NCBI RefSeq assembly: GCF_038396675.1
Contig: NC_088920.1
Span: 64,735,001-64,799,000 of the forward strand
Length of the DNA: 64,000 bases
Reading direction: 5' to 3'
Source of the DNA: Hydra vulgaris
Taxonomy: Eukaryota > Cnidaria > Hydrozoa > Anthoathecata > Hydridae
A model generated the notes under the pieces. That model made no database searches, was not told the DNA's origin, and worked only from the letters and a program-made list of their open reading frames with translations. Both the position numbers and the translations under genes were made by a program. Positions 28,745 to 41,171 of this stretch are shown piece by piece; the first letter of the stretch is position 1; each line of letters opens with the position of its first letter.

Positions 28745-29330
28745 GTTTTGAGGTTATTAAATTCTAACTGCAGTAGTAAAGTTATTCTTGAAGGCATAGA
28801 CTCTTCTTTGTTTCAAGTAACTTGCAGGGTACCACAAGTTTCTTTCTTTGCTCCTAAATCTAAAGTGGCTCTATTTGCTAACAAATCAACTTTATACTCT
28901 TGTCTTGACAAAAAATCTTCTTGTTTTAATTGGTCTCTTCTGTAACAGCCTTTGGCTGTTACAGAAGAGACCAATTAAAACAAGAAGAGTGGCTTAAGGA
29001 TTTAAATTCTGAAATCAACTATTTTTTTTAGACAACAAAACCTATTTATTTACTGCAAAAAAATATTGCAATATTGTTGGCAATTCTATATTGTTGGCAA
29101 TTCTATATTGACGAATAACAACTGTCTTACTCTCTAACAAAGTCTAAAAGCACATTGTAAATGTAATTAGACCTGCTTTATCTGCTAAGCTTGAGCAATT
29201 CTCCCATTGTTGTAAGGTTGCATTTCTTTCTTTTTTCTACAAATACAATCATGGTCAATGCTCAAACAAGCTATCATCTCTATAACAATAAACCAAAACT
29301 CACTCTTACTTGGCTTTTTATTTAACTAAT
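28745..29330 (+). pseudogene. Jockey-like LINE relic
   Basis: Frame 28748-28945 reads SSKVILEGIDSSLFQVTCRV PQVSFFAPK then KVALFANKSTLYSCLDK, a decayed version of the VLDGQHSSSYSVTSGVPQ to FADDTTIYSCRAKK segment at 22801-21629; the catalytic DD is mutated. After a hairpin, LSAKLEQFSHCCKVAFLSFF YKYNHGQCSNKLSSL continues the same family with a gap. Confidence 0.75.
28916..28988. repeat. Perfect 35-bp-arm hairpin with 3-base loop
   Basis: Left arm 28916-28950 and right arm 28954-28988 are exact reverse complements around TTT; the arm contains GGTCTCTTCTGTAACAGCC. Both arms read as LINE coding sequence, so the inverted copy arose inside the relic. Confidence 0.95.
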
Positions 29331-29734
29331 TGAATTTTAGAAACCTTTCACTGCCATTAAATTTTATTTTGATCAAATAATCATTAAGGGAAAGTTCACA
29401 TTTCCCAAGGATATGGTAAATTAATTCAAAAATGCTATCGCATTACATCATTGCACACTGAGCTTTTCTTGTTTGGTTTTTAACAATTAGTAAAAGCATA
29501 TTTGTTGAGCTATAAAAGATTTCAAATGTTTATCATGCTCACTAAGTTTACTTGTGAGACAAGATTAACAATATCTTTTCTGCCCTTCCGTATCCTAAAA
29601 AACATTGCTACTTTATAAGTTTGCTTAAGAGAAAGGAACCAAGTAAAGACTGAAGCCTACTTAATTCATCAGAAGAAACTGGATGTTAAGAAACTGAGTT
29701 GTTATTTTATTTTATTTTTTTTATTTTTACTGGT

Positions 29735-29930
29735 AGAGTAAAGATGAAGTTTAAAAAGGAAGATAACAATTAACAAATGACTTAAAAGATTGCATGTTAT
29801 ATAAATCTTAATTAATAAAAACAAGATGAACTGAGTAAATTCTAAAGAATTGATGTTCACGGAAAAAAACTAGACAAAAAAGAATTTTTGAAGCATTTAG
29901 GAACAGTTACAGCAACGCAAAAATTAATTT
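29735..29930 (-). mobile_element. Jockey-like LINE 3' fragment
   Basis: The nucleotide sequence AATGACTTAAAAGATTGCA, then AATTCTAAAGAATTGATGTT and GGAAAAAAACTAGACAA, matches 21640-21800, the 3' coding end of the minus-strand LINE. Only the last 200 bases or so are present. Confidence 0.75.
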
Positions 29931-30029
29931 TAGTAGTATTTTTTCAAACTACAATCATATGGAATTCAAGAATATTTAGTACATTGATTTTTAAGTTTTC
30001 TAAGCAAACAAACACAATGAAAAGTTCTA

Positions 30030-30425
30030 AGTGTAATTAGTTCTCAATGGAATAAAGTAATAAATGGTGTACCACAAGAATCAGTTATTGAACCACTTTT
30101 TTTGTCATTTATATAAATGACTTAACACATGACGCAAATAATCATAGCAAACTAAACGCAGTTGATGCAAAAATTATTTCAGTCATTAATACAGTATAAT
30201 AAAGTTGAACGTTACAGCAAGACTAGTAAGTAAGCTGACTAAAACTTCAACTTCAAAGAAAAATGGAAAAGTATGCACTTTGGCCACCAAATATGAACTT
30301 CTTTACAAACAGAATAGTTAAAAAATGGAACAATTAACAGAAGAGATAATTAATTCAGATAATGTAAACACCTTTAAGAAAAAGTTTGATCATTTTGAAA
30401 ACCAACAAAAAGAAATAAAAACTTA
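30030..30425 (+). pseudogene. CR1/L2-like LINE relic, internally deleted
   Basis: QWNKVINGVPQESVIEPLF (RT block 4) near 30050 is followed, after frameshifts and a deletion, by NFFTNRIVKKWNN and NVNTFKKKFDHF, the conserved C-terminal end of the family (compare FFTNRIVKHWNSLPEQ at about 20166). Confidence 0.7.
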
Positions 30426-30598
30426 ATTATAATACAAACTTTAATTTGTGAAGGCTACCAAAGTTTTAAATCTACGGTTGTTAGACACAGCAATTATTTT
30501 TGTCATGTGTACAGCAAAAAAATTGTTACAACTAACAAAAATCTTTGAAATAATTACTTTGCAGATAATAAAATTGCAAAACCTTTTTTTACTGTATG

Positions 30599-31272
<674 letters not shown>

Positions 31273-31338
<66 letters not shown>
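31273..31338. repeat. (TA)n array
   Basis: TA repeat adjoining the clipped right end of the hAT MITE. Confidence 0.95.
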
Positions 31339-31339
<1 letters not shown>

Positions 31340-32138
31340 CATGTTTATCTGAATATAGATAAAAATTACTGTTAAGTTTTTTTTTTAAATGGTGATTGGA
31401 ACTTTATTTTAGGTAAAAATAGAAAAACAAAAATAAAACAAAAAATATATATAATTATAAAATTTACAATAAAATATAAACAGAAAATTAAAATAAATTA
31501 TATAAAGTTGTACACGTTTTCTAAGTATAAAAAAATGCATTTCAGTTTATGCTTATTTATACCTACATTTACAAAATATTCTTCATAATCCCTCACGACA
31601 AGCAAGAATTAAAATTATTTGAACTAAGCTAATTGAGACGCAAGTTATCTAAAAGTACCATAAATTTGTCGCGCGCGTCGATTATTTCCAGAGTCGACCA
31701 GGAGCAATTTTTTTTTTTTTTTTTCTTTCTCTGTTTTAATATAATATAAGACTTTACAACTTCGTAATATAAGATTTCAATAAATAAAATCAGTAAAACA
31801 GATAGGGGCTCAAAGAAGATGAGGATGACAGTACGTTATCGCGATCTTTTCACAGAGCCCCTATAACAAGATTTCAAAAAAATATCGTAATATGTTACAA
31901 TATGCGTAATAAAATTTCAATGAAATATCGTAATAAAACGCGTAATTCGCTAATAAAATTGATAAGCAACCAACAAAAGTAGAAATAAAACAAAAACAGA
32001 TTTATGAAAAATTATTTAAAGTATCATTAACCAAAAACGTTTCTTATATTTTAAAAATTTCTTTTTTTGTTAAAAACTTGAAAGAACTTAACGAATTTAC
32101 CGTACCTTCGAATCCTTTTTGAAAAGTATTCCATACTT
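31339..32138. other. AT-rich with an 11-bp inverted pair
   Basis: GATAGGGGCTC at 31800 and GAGCCCCTAT at 31853 are inverted. CAAAGAAGATGAGGATGACA at 31810 resembles TAAAGAAGATACGAACGACT at 32530, hinting at a shared repeat family. A CpG-rich word, GTCGCGCGCGTCGA, is at 31668. No gene is seen. Confidence 0.4.
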
Positions 32139-32378
32139 TTGGACCTCGATATAGAATTTGCGTACCCAATTCGCGTACCCAAACTTTGCTTGGCGACTTA
32201 TTTCTATTTTTATAGAAAATACTGTTGTGAATCTATATATTCCACTATGAAATTTGTGAAACTGGAATACCCATTAGGGTATTTTGCTTCAAAAATGGAT
32301 TATCAAAATTTGACAGAATTGTTGTACACAACTTTAACTAATTATACATCAAATTTTAAAAATTTGAATTTCCGTTAA
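32139..32378 (+). pseudogene. hAT dimerisation-domain relic
   Basis: YCCESIYSTMKFVKLEYP, then MDYQNLTELLYTTLTNYTSN FKNL resembles the C-terminal end of GTF2IRD2/ZBED-like hAT proteins (CE-x-FSTMK-x-x-K ... LxxLLxxxxTxxxPxFxxL). No other part of a transposase was found beside it. Confidence 0.5.
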
Positions 32379-35300
32379 TTTTTGTTGCATTTTTATTATT
32401 AAAATAACCTTTTGTATTTTTTTTTTTTTTTTTGAATATATATTTTGCTGAACATATAACAAAAAATAAAATAAGATACAAGGAAACCTTTACGTTACAT
32501 AAAGAGATTATATCAAAATAGACAGGGCTTAAAGAAGATACGAACGACTAGTGAAGTCCCGTAGCAACCGGGGGTCAGCAGGGGCATTTGCCCCCACCTC
32601 CCACCCACCCCGATGATTTTTAAGATAAAAAATTTTGAAGTTAGTTTTTAGAAAAACGCAAACGATTACAAATTAAGATGTAAAAATGTTAAAGGATAGA
32701 AAAGACCTAATTTGTTATCCGTATTTTTGGTGTAAGTTCCATTGACAAAAGTTTGTGACCTACTACTATTTGATCTACCCAGTAGTATTGCCCCCCACAG
32801 CAGCGGGTTGGGGCTCAGGGCTATTTTTGGGAGAGAAAATGACAAAAAAAAAAAAAGAAGGTCCACAGAACTGCCTCCCCCTCGCCCCAATATAATTTTT
32901 GTGCCTACGGGCCTGCTAGTGTCACCACTACCAAAGTAAAAAATAAAAAACTCCGTTACGATATTCAACATTAAATATTTTTATTCAAACATTTTTCTGA
33001 TAAACAAGAATGCTAGTGAAAATAACCGTAGATTACTATAAACATTCAAATTGACATTAAAATGCCATATATATTTATTTATTTGTATATTATAAAAGAA
33101 ATAAAGAAACAAATAATTTAAAAAAAAAACTATTTTTAAAAATGAACTAAAAGTTTAGTGATGCTAGTGAGTAAATTGATTCAAAGGTTTGTTTTACATC
33201 AAGTTCACAAATTGAGGTTTTTAGTTTTATATAACTTTTAAGGCTATCGTCATTCAGTAGCAAAATTACTAGGAGGGGGGAAGGGGGCAGGATAATTAAT
33301 AAATAGACCCATTTTCAAGCCGAAAAATTATTTCTATTCGTTTCAATTAAAAGTTATGCAGTGAAGAACTTGTGATCTTTTTTGGTTTGTTTATTATTGA
33401 AATTTAGCGTTGTATAATTTACGGACGATCCCTACTTTTTTTATTTTATTTTTTATTTTATTTCAAAGTTTTGACCAATCATTTCTTATGCTTCCTCATT
33501 CAGTTTTACTTTCAAATGTGACCATTGACCAATTTGCAGAGATAAAGAGTTGTTGGAAGGGCTTGTTTTAAAACTTGTTGTTAATTTATGAGTCTATAAC
33601 ATTAAACAAAACAAAACTCAGTAACATTTTTAATTTCATTTATAACATTTAATGCAAATCGAAAATAATTTTTAGTTATGACATAAGATTACAAGTTAAT
33701 AATAAAATAAAATCTAAATATCTTTATTAAATTTTAAAAATATTCCTCAAAAGTGGGTCGATAATTAAAAGCATAATATTATTGTCTATTAGATTGTCAT
33801 AGGTTGTATGGGGCTGGGGAGGGGGAGGAGAGGGCATATTGAAAATCTTGCGAGGTTTCTGACACCCCCGAATGGGAGTGTCAGAATTTGAAGTTACGCC
33901 ACTGACAGAGGATCTCAATTTTTTTTAATGATGTTTATGTTGGTAAATATTTGCACAAAAAAATATGTAGATCTAAAAACAGTCAAAAGTTCATTTGCCA
34001 CCAACTTGATTTGGTTGGCAATGGAACTTTTATAACTTATGCTATGCTTCATGTTTCAAATAAAACTTTTTGAGAACTTGAAAGCTCTTTCCATTTATGA
34101 TCTATTGCAAAATTTTTAAATTGTAGAAGAGCCACACAATTTAGAAAAAAGTGCCACATACGGGTTGCGAGCTGCGTTTTTTCGATTCTTAATCTAGGAC
34201 GTTCATCTATTTTTTTACAAAGGAAGAACTTTCAAATCTCTTTAAGTAACTAATTGCCTTACATGAGTCGTTTTGTAAGCTTTGTAATTTTATTAACTTA
34301 GTTTTGTGTGTATTGGTACATATATTATTAGCGTGGGAGAGATGACAACGAATGTGGTTGAACTAAAACATTTTTCGTGATTTAAAATAATGAAATGATT
34401 TACATAATACACTTATAACAAAAGATATTTTTGTTTCAATGAGATTATTTTTATTATGTGTTAGTAAACAAGAAAACTTTGATACAAAAAATTTTTAACA
34501 AGAAAACCTTGATACAAAAGTTGCATTTAAAAATGCGATTTCCTTTATATAAATCAAAGCGTTTCTAATATCTTTTAAATAAGGTAATCAATCCAATCTG
34601 CAAATTCAGAGTCTAAAGTCCAAAGTCCCGCCTGTCCGCTTTTTATCAGCTAATAATTTTCATAATTTAATTTAAATTTGTTTAGCAAACAACAGTGGTG
34701 GATCTAGCATAGCCTCGCATTTACGGCAGAAAAAAAATGTTTCAAGAAGTTTATGAGTCATCCCTAACCCCTTTTACCCCCTAATCATCCCCTGCCCCTC
34801 TTCCTACCCCTAAGACGCTAAATATTAATTCTCCACTAGAAAACAGTTTGTAACATTAAACCATTGAAAACAAGAACGTACTAATTAACGCTAAAGAGAT
34901 CTAAAGAGATCAAAAGCCCAAAGTACAAAAGTATTTTAAATGGTAAATGCAGAATCTCGGATGACAGGGTAAAGCAAAATATCTTAGGGTTGTCTATAAA
35001 GTACACATGCTTATAGAGTAAATAGGGGTCTGCAAAAAGCGTAAAAAAGCGTATAGAAGATGAAATTACAACTGGGAGGCGGGCGGGGAGGAAATACTTG
35101 TCTTTCGAAAAAGACTAAGTTATTATTATTTTATTTGCTAACTTTAAAGTTTTTTAGACTGAAGAAACTTAAACATAATAATAAAAGTTTTAATTTAGCA
35201 ATAAAAAAGTAATAAGTTGTAAAGGGCTTAGTAAAAATGTTATGGATTTTTAGTGTCAAATTAACAGGCAAGAATGTTTGTTTGACACCTCACAGTTAAC

Positions 35301-35997
35301 GTTTGAACCGTTTTAAAAATGCAATGTCTGTGTTTAAACCACAAGTTTGGTTACGTTTATTAGTAATTTTAAAGTAGCAAAGTTTTTCTAATTTAATTAA
35401 TTTCTGCTATGTTCAACTTGTTTTGACTATCCTCCAGCCTCGAGATTGTCAAATTTTTGATAATGTCATAGTTTTTTACATACCTACATATATAGCACGT
35501 AAAAAAATTGTATCATTGCCTCATCTTTTCTAGAATATAAGCAGGGTGATCTTTCTTTGATAAATATATTAAACTAAGAAACTTAAGAAAACTACAAACT
35601 ATAAAATTTGAAACATGTTTCACCTAAAAAAATAATAAGTAATGAATTACACGTTTGAAAATTTTTAACTCTGAATATAAAGATGACAGTGTTTCGTATT
35701 ATTTTTCAATCAATTCAAAGAACATTTGTAAAAAATAAAATAGAAAAGACACGTTGAAAAGTTTATATAGTTAAACATCAAGCGTATTTGCTGGTAAGCA
35801 GAAAAACAAACTTTCAAAATTAACATACTGTTGAAGTTTGTTTGATATATAAAGATAAAGCAGAATTTTTCGCCTCCAGACTACAAGATAACGTTTACTT
35901 TTTTGACAAATATTTCGTATCAGTTACGATCGAAAGCTGAGTATTAACTTATCAACATATTTTACAGTAGATGGCCCTATCTATTAATTCCATGACA
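32379..35997. other. Intergenic, poorly resolved TE fragments
   Basis: No gene is seen. Scattered G/C-rich runs (32580-32600, 32795-32890, 33268-33290, 33810-33835, 34780-34810) with words such as TTACGCCACTGACAG at 33893 look like fragments of several old non-autonomous elements. GCAAAAAGCGTAAAAAAGCG at 35033 resembles the interior of the Harbinger-type element at 52970. Confidence 0.35.
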
Positions 35998-37124
35998 GGG
36001 GAGAGTAGGGTATTGGCGAACACCTAAGCGGGAAGCATATTTACATACTCCACAAGGCGATAGCACACATGCGCCCGCGCACGATTTTTCGTACTTTTTT
36101 ATAAAGAAACATATTTTTAAATTTTTGAAGAAGTACTTACTGTACCTATATATTGTTTTCTTTCTGACTATATTACTAAAACAAAAAAAAAATTTGAAAC
36201 GCTGTGGTCGTCCACTTAAGTGTATAAAAAAGAACAAACCACAAAAACGTCCACGAAATTTGGCTTTAAATATATCCCAAGATAGAGCAAACGCCAAAAG
36301 TCATGGAGAAGGGCATTAATTACATTCAACTTTTCTTTTAAAATAAACCCTCACGATCTTTGTATAGTTGTGTACTTTAATTAAAAAAATGTTATTCTAA
36401 TATACTTACGTGTTCTTTGATTACTATACATTTATAAAGCGACACTTCAAATGTAAACACAAAGGTAAATAAAGTATAGTATATAGTACGTAATTTAAAA
36501 ATATGTTTCTTTATAAAAAAGTACGAAAAATCGTGCGCGGGCGCATGTGTGCTATCGCCTTGTGGAGTATGTAAATATGCAAGCGGGAATGCGAATTAAA
36601 GACACCAGTTATACAAAATTGATCATATTTATTGCTTATCAATTAGTTTAACTATTCAGTCACAAACCCTCAAAAGCAATTTTTAGAAATCTTATTATAA
36701 AATAAAAATTTATGGCAAAAATAAAACCATTGGTGTTCGGAATTACCCTACCTAAGTGGGGTAATTCCAAACACATCGGGGGACAATCACAAACGCTGTT
36801 GTGTAATAACGAATAAAATGCTAATTGTAATAAACTAAGTAAAAAATTATATTATGCAACAACAACAAAAAAAAGGAGTGGCTTTATTTCATAGAAGCTA
36901 CAACAGAGTGTTACTCGAGAAAAAAGTTGCATAAAATTATCAGAAAAAGTTAAAATCAAATTATAGTAAACAACATCCGCAGTTTCATTACACTACTGCC
37001 GTCTGGAACTGCGCATAGGATCCCTTCTCAGCAGGTGAAAAGGAATTGTCTAATTTATTTATTTACAATGCTGTTTTGACCATGTTCGGAGTTACCCCGC
37101 GTTCGCCATTACCCCACTCTCCCC
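35998..37124. mobile_element. Non-autonomous pogo-like element, split by a MULE-like insertion
   Basis: Ends GGGGAGAGTAGGGTATTGGC GAAC (35998) and the inverse GTTCGCCATTACCCCACTCT CCCC (37124). The right flank is TA and the left flank CA, a decayed TA duplication. Internal copies of the terminal word occur at 36732-36770 (GTTCGGAATTACCCTACCTA and GTGGGGTAATTCC). No transposase is visible. Contains the nested element 36035-36580. Confidence 0.75.
36035..36580. mobile_element. MULE-like non-autonomous element, 546 bp
   Basis: Terminal inverted repeats of about 90-100 bp, from GCATATTTACATACTCCACA (36035) inward, are nearly identical to the inverse at 36485-36580. They contain GCGATAGCACACATGCGCCC. 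It is flanked by a perfect 9-bp duplication AAGCGGGAA (36026-36034 and 36581-36589). Long inverted repeats with a 9-bp duplication are the Mutator-like pattern. A short frame inside (RCGRPLKCIKKNKPQKRPRN) is lysine/arginine-rich and unrecognised. Confidence 0.85.
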
Positions 37125-37571
37125 TATACACGGGCTTTTCACTGAATTATCTCAGACGTATGCGGCATCTGACTAGCGTCTTTTCATCAATTTGTCGCAA
37201 AGAAGTCTGAAAGCAGTACACAATCTGAAAGCAGTATTTTTGTATGAAAAAGTACTGCTTTCAGAAGGTGATTTTGCTTGTCACTCGCTGCATCTTGAGT
37301 ATTCCGAAGTTGCAGCAAGTAACTCGTTCCCCTTGCTCGAGTGACAAGCAAGGGGAAAACTTTTACTAATGCATTAGAGCTATGGAAGTTTGTTACCAAA
37401 AAGCATGATGGCCGACCATTGTTTAATGTTGTATCGTGAAATTCCAGACCAAAAATTTAAACGAAAGTCGTACTCTCAAAGCTTTTAATAGCTTGTAATT
37501 TTTAATAGCTCTCCTTTATGTAAGTTAATTTTTGCCGCTCGTTGCGTTGTATTAATTTATTGTATGATGTA
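37125..37571. other. Spacer between two pogo-like elements, with inverted repeats
   Basis: CTGAAAGCAGTA at 37219 and TACTGCTTTCAG at 37252 form a hairpin, and TTGCTTGTCACTCG (37273) pairs with CGAGTGACAAGCAA (37338). This suggests an old foldback element. No gene is seen. Confidence 0.5.
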
Positions 37572-40500
37572 GAGGAGCCTGTTGTACCTTTGACCACTTT
37601 TTGCTTTAAGGCGTTTTTTGCGTAGTCTATTGATTAAATTTAAACCATTCAAACTATATAATATTCTCTCGTATTTTGCCCTAAAATTATATTTAGGACT
37701 TTTTTTTCATTCGACCAAGAAGTATCTTTTTCCCGCGTTTTAAAAAAAGAAGTCAATTGGTCAAAGGTACAACAGGTACGTTGTACCTTTCACCGATACG
37801 CGTTGTTCCTTCGACCAAAACATTATTATTAAAATATCATGCATTGTTTGAACCTCTTTAATATTTTAGCTTGTTATATATTATATAGCAACTTCTGGCC
37901 TACCTTATGTCAATAAAAAAACAAATCTTACTGTTTTGAAATCAATCCTATTTGTCTAAAAAAAATTAGAAAAATCAATCCTTACAATCTTGCAAAGACA
38001 TGTGTATCGAAGTTACGATACTCAGTCAGTATTACTAATAGTATTTCTAATTTCTTTAAATAAAATCAATTATTATAACTATTTAGATAAAGTCACAGAT
38101 TTTCTTTAGATGCTACTTGCATGAAATAATTAGGGTTAAGGTCCAAAACTTTAAATGCAACTTAATTGTACAAAACATGTTTTCTAGTATATACAGTTAT
38201 TTTTATTATTTTAGATAAGAAAAGAGCAAAAATATATTTTTATAACTTATATTAGCTGACGGTCAATATTCATTCACATATGATCATAATGCTTTTTATA
38301 GGAAATATTTTAATGATGACCACAAAAATTACATTAAACGAGTATAATATATTAATTATTACAAATAGTCAGATCAACATCAAACATAAGATACTGACAT
38401 TTAGATGAACTGTGACCAATATTTGGTGGTAGAAGTTTCATAAAAAAATCCTCAAGTTCTACATCATAAAAATTGTCATCTTCTCTTATAAATTTGTTAC
38501 AAAAGTCTCCTGATTTATTAAGATACATAATTTTAAAAACTATACCAACAACTTCTATAACTGAAAATCTGCTACAAAGTCTAGAGTATTCCTTTCCAGC
38601 CAACTTGACAATTAAAAAATTTCCAGAAACAATTTCACTTTCATTATCAAGTATATTCACTATTGACCTATTAGCTAAAAAGTCAATGTCAGTAAAAATA
38701 TTTTCATGAAATGGATAAAATCCAGTATATTTAAAACTGTTTACAATATTATTTGGTACAAAAGCATGAGGATAAGCTTGACCAACAAGGTAGATATATA
38801 ATAAATTGTAACTGGTTTACCAGCATTGCCTGGTGATACCATCCATTTATTCATGGCATTGTTATAAAAAGTTTTAAATGGTTCAAAAACACCATGATCA
38901 AGAGGTTGCATTTTATGGGTTGTGTGAGGATGAAATGTCATTAAAACTATGCTCAATTTTTTTGCTAACTCAATAACAGAAATGTTTACATACTCTCATG
39001 ATTACCCATTAATAAAAGAACAGGTTTTTCAATTGATGGTTGCATATTACTAATAAAATGTTCAAAAAATTGCACAAAAATGACTTCACTTGACCATCCA
39101 GACTTATTAGCTGCCCCTACACTTCCAGGAGGACAATTATTTAACATTTAGTCTTTGAAGTTAGCACGTGGAAATACCAGTAATAGTGCGATGCTATTTC
39201 CAGTAGCATTAATGGCTGCAATCATTGTTACATTATTGCCTCTATCAGCACTAGTCATGCTCCCTATTTGTTTTTTACCTTTTGGAGCTAGAATTTTTGG
39301 TGGTACATGGACTGTGGTAATTCTTGTTTCATCACAGTTCCAAATATTTGATGGGTCAAAATGATAACGTTCTAAAACATTTTTGTAATTTTTATATACA
39401 ACTCTTACGGTTTCTCTATTGAATGCAAAAGATCTACCAAGACTTAAAGGTTGTGGTTTACGTAGAGATAGTTTGTTATTATATCTTTTGCGAAAGTCTC
39501 ACAGCCATTGTTCACCTGCACATTTGTTTTTCATCCATGAAGTTTCAATTTTTTTATGATTTGCTAAAGCATAATTATCTGCTTTAATGTAAGTCCATAA
39601 TGCATATTTGCAGCATCTGCCAAGTTGTTTACCAAAATTAATTATTCTTCTGTTGAGAATATTTTTTTGGTTTGGTATGTGAATATAAATATTTGCAACT
39701 ACTAGATTTTTTAAACTGCTTCAACTGATATATCAAAGTTGATTTTTTAATGTTGCATTGTCTTGCAACTTCACTTAAACTCATTTTTTGTTGAAGCACA
39801 AAATTCACTGCATTAAGCATATAAGTTTAGGAAATCTTTTTACAAAAAACACCAACCTTGCTCCTCGGCCTATTAAAATTAAAATATATTAACAGAATTA
39901 ATTAACTATTTTTATACATTTAATTCCCTATAGCTATGCAGAAATTAGGTAATAAAATGAACTTGACAATAATATTGCTTCAGCAGTCCAACTAACTTAA
40001 TTAACAAAATTGATTATTCTAAGTGTAGTAGTGGTCCAAGAATAAATAGTGAATTGCATTGAAATTCAATGGAATTATTTCATTACCATAATACTAGAAA
40101 CAATTTTGCATTAAAAAAGCAATAAAGCATAGACGTCTAATCAAGAAGATTTTATAAACATAAACTATAAAATTTTATAAATTTGTCTTTTTAAAGTCCG
40201 CAAATTACCGAGGAAACAGTTTTTGTCGGTCAAAAGTACAACGTCCTAGTCTGGTCTAAGGCACACGAGATGGGTTTCTATAACAATTATTGTCTTAATC
40301 CCCATTTACGGTCAGACATAATCATCCAAACTTTTCCATAACAAAAAAATGATGTTGGGTAATGTTTATAATATCGTAGACGAATCAAACAACAATTCAT
40401 CACAGTTCTAAAATCAGAATAAGATCAACACAAATATTTACTTTTTAAGAGCCAAATCTTATAAATACTTGTGAATCAATACCATCTATCCCATGTATGA

Positions 40501-40634
40501 TGTTTTACGGTAAGAAGAGTCGTCATGGACTATTATTTCAAATGGCACTTCGCGTTTTTTTAAAATAATAATAGTAAGCCGACAGAGTAGACTGACCAAA
40601 GGTACAACGCGGTCAAAGGTACAACAGGTTCCCC
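37572..40634 (-). mobile_element. pogo-like DNA transposon, 3063 bp, complete termini
   Basis: Ends GAGGAGCCTGTTGTACCTTT GACC (37572) and GGTCAAAGGTACAACAGGTT CCCC (40634), each next to TA (37570-37571 and 40635-40636), the pogo/Tc1 target duplication. The terminal word GGTACAAC is repeated internally near both ends (37765-37795, 40225-40240, 40600-40628), likely transposase binding sites. It carries a decayed transposase on the minus strand. Confidence 0.88.
38352..39820 (-). pseudogene. pogo/Tigger-type (DDE_1) transposase relic
   Basis: Order on the minus strand: a Psq-type helix-turn-helix (MLNAVNFVLQQKMSLSEVAR QCNIKKSTL, from 39820); then WNCDETRITTVHVPPKIL (39345 down), with the first catalytic Asp; GSMTSADRGNNVTMIAAINA; then HPHTTHKMQPLDHGVFEPFK (about 38930-38870), which follows the second acidic residue in this superfamily. 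A C-terminal segment (38660-38352) with FLIVKLAGKEYSRLCSRFSV and FKIMYLNKSGDFCNKF resembles the extra C-terminal domain of Tigger-like proteins. Multiple stops and frameshifts. Confidence 0.87.
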
Positions 40635-40642
40635 TATATTAG

Positions 40643-40790
40643 TGTGGCCTGACAAATTCCCACTACCTCTTTAGTATTACCGTGCTCAACTTGTTATTCT
40701 AGGCCGCAACATTGTTCGTTAAAGTTTGTGTGTCAGAGTTAAAGAGCTGAGAGATGGTTGTAGCCATAATAAAGAAGAGAAAAAAATTTT
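40643..40790 (+). mobile_element. tRNA-derived SINE (family 2), 5'-truncated relic
   Basis: TATTACCGTGCTCAACTTGT, GTTCGTTAAAGTTTGTG, GAGTTAAAGAGCTGAGAGAT GGTTGTAGCCATAAT follow the order of the copy at 26236-26470. The tRNA head is missing or too decayed to see. The copy abuts the pogo-like element. Confidence 0.68.
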
Positions 40791-41171
40791 ATATGTATAT
40801 ATTTAATAAATAACAAAGGATTTCGGAACCAACCAAAAACAATTTTTATTTAAAAACATTTTAAAGCCACTGTTATTATTACATTTAGAAGTATTGGAAT
40901 GCTTACCCTAATGTAAATTTTACATAAAAGTAGTATGTTACCAAATGTAAATTAAATTTACAAATAAGATAATATTTTTAAAGTAGGAACTTTTTATATT
41001 AAAAGTAATAACAAATCTTTATTAAAAATAAATTATATAAAATAAAATTTAAATTACATAAGCTTATATTTTACATAATTTGTAAAGTAAATTAAAAGTA
41101 ATTTATATAAAGTAATTAAATAAATTTGCTTATATTTTACAATAACTTTGACAGGATCTTGTACAAAAGTA
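40791..41171. other. AT-rich, GTAAAT/ATTTAC-rich
   Basis: Repeated short words such as AAATGTAAATTAAATTTAC and TTACATAA in both orientations; composition resembles 47080-47660. No gene is seen. Confidence 0.4.

Noticed and set aside
32666..32971. 101-residue minus-strand frame and its plus-strand shadow
   Set aside because: Composition follows G/C-run TE fragments; no motif or splice context.
37187..37399. 70-residue minus-strand frame
   Set aside because: It runs through a region of inverted repeats and shows no domain; likely part of a foldback element.
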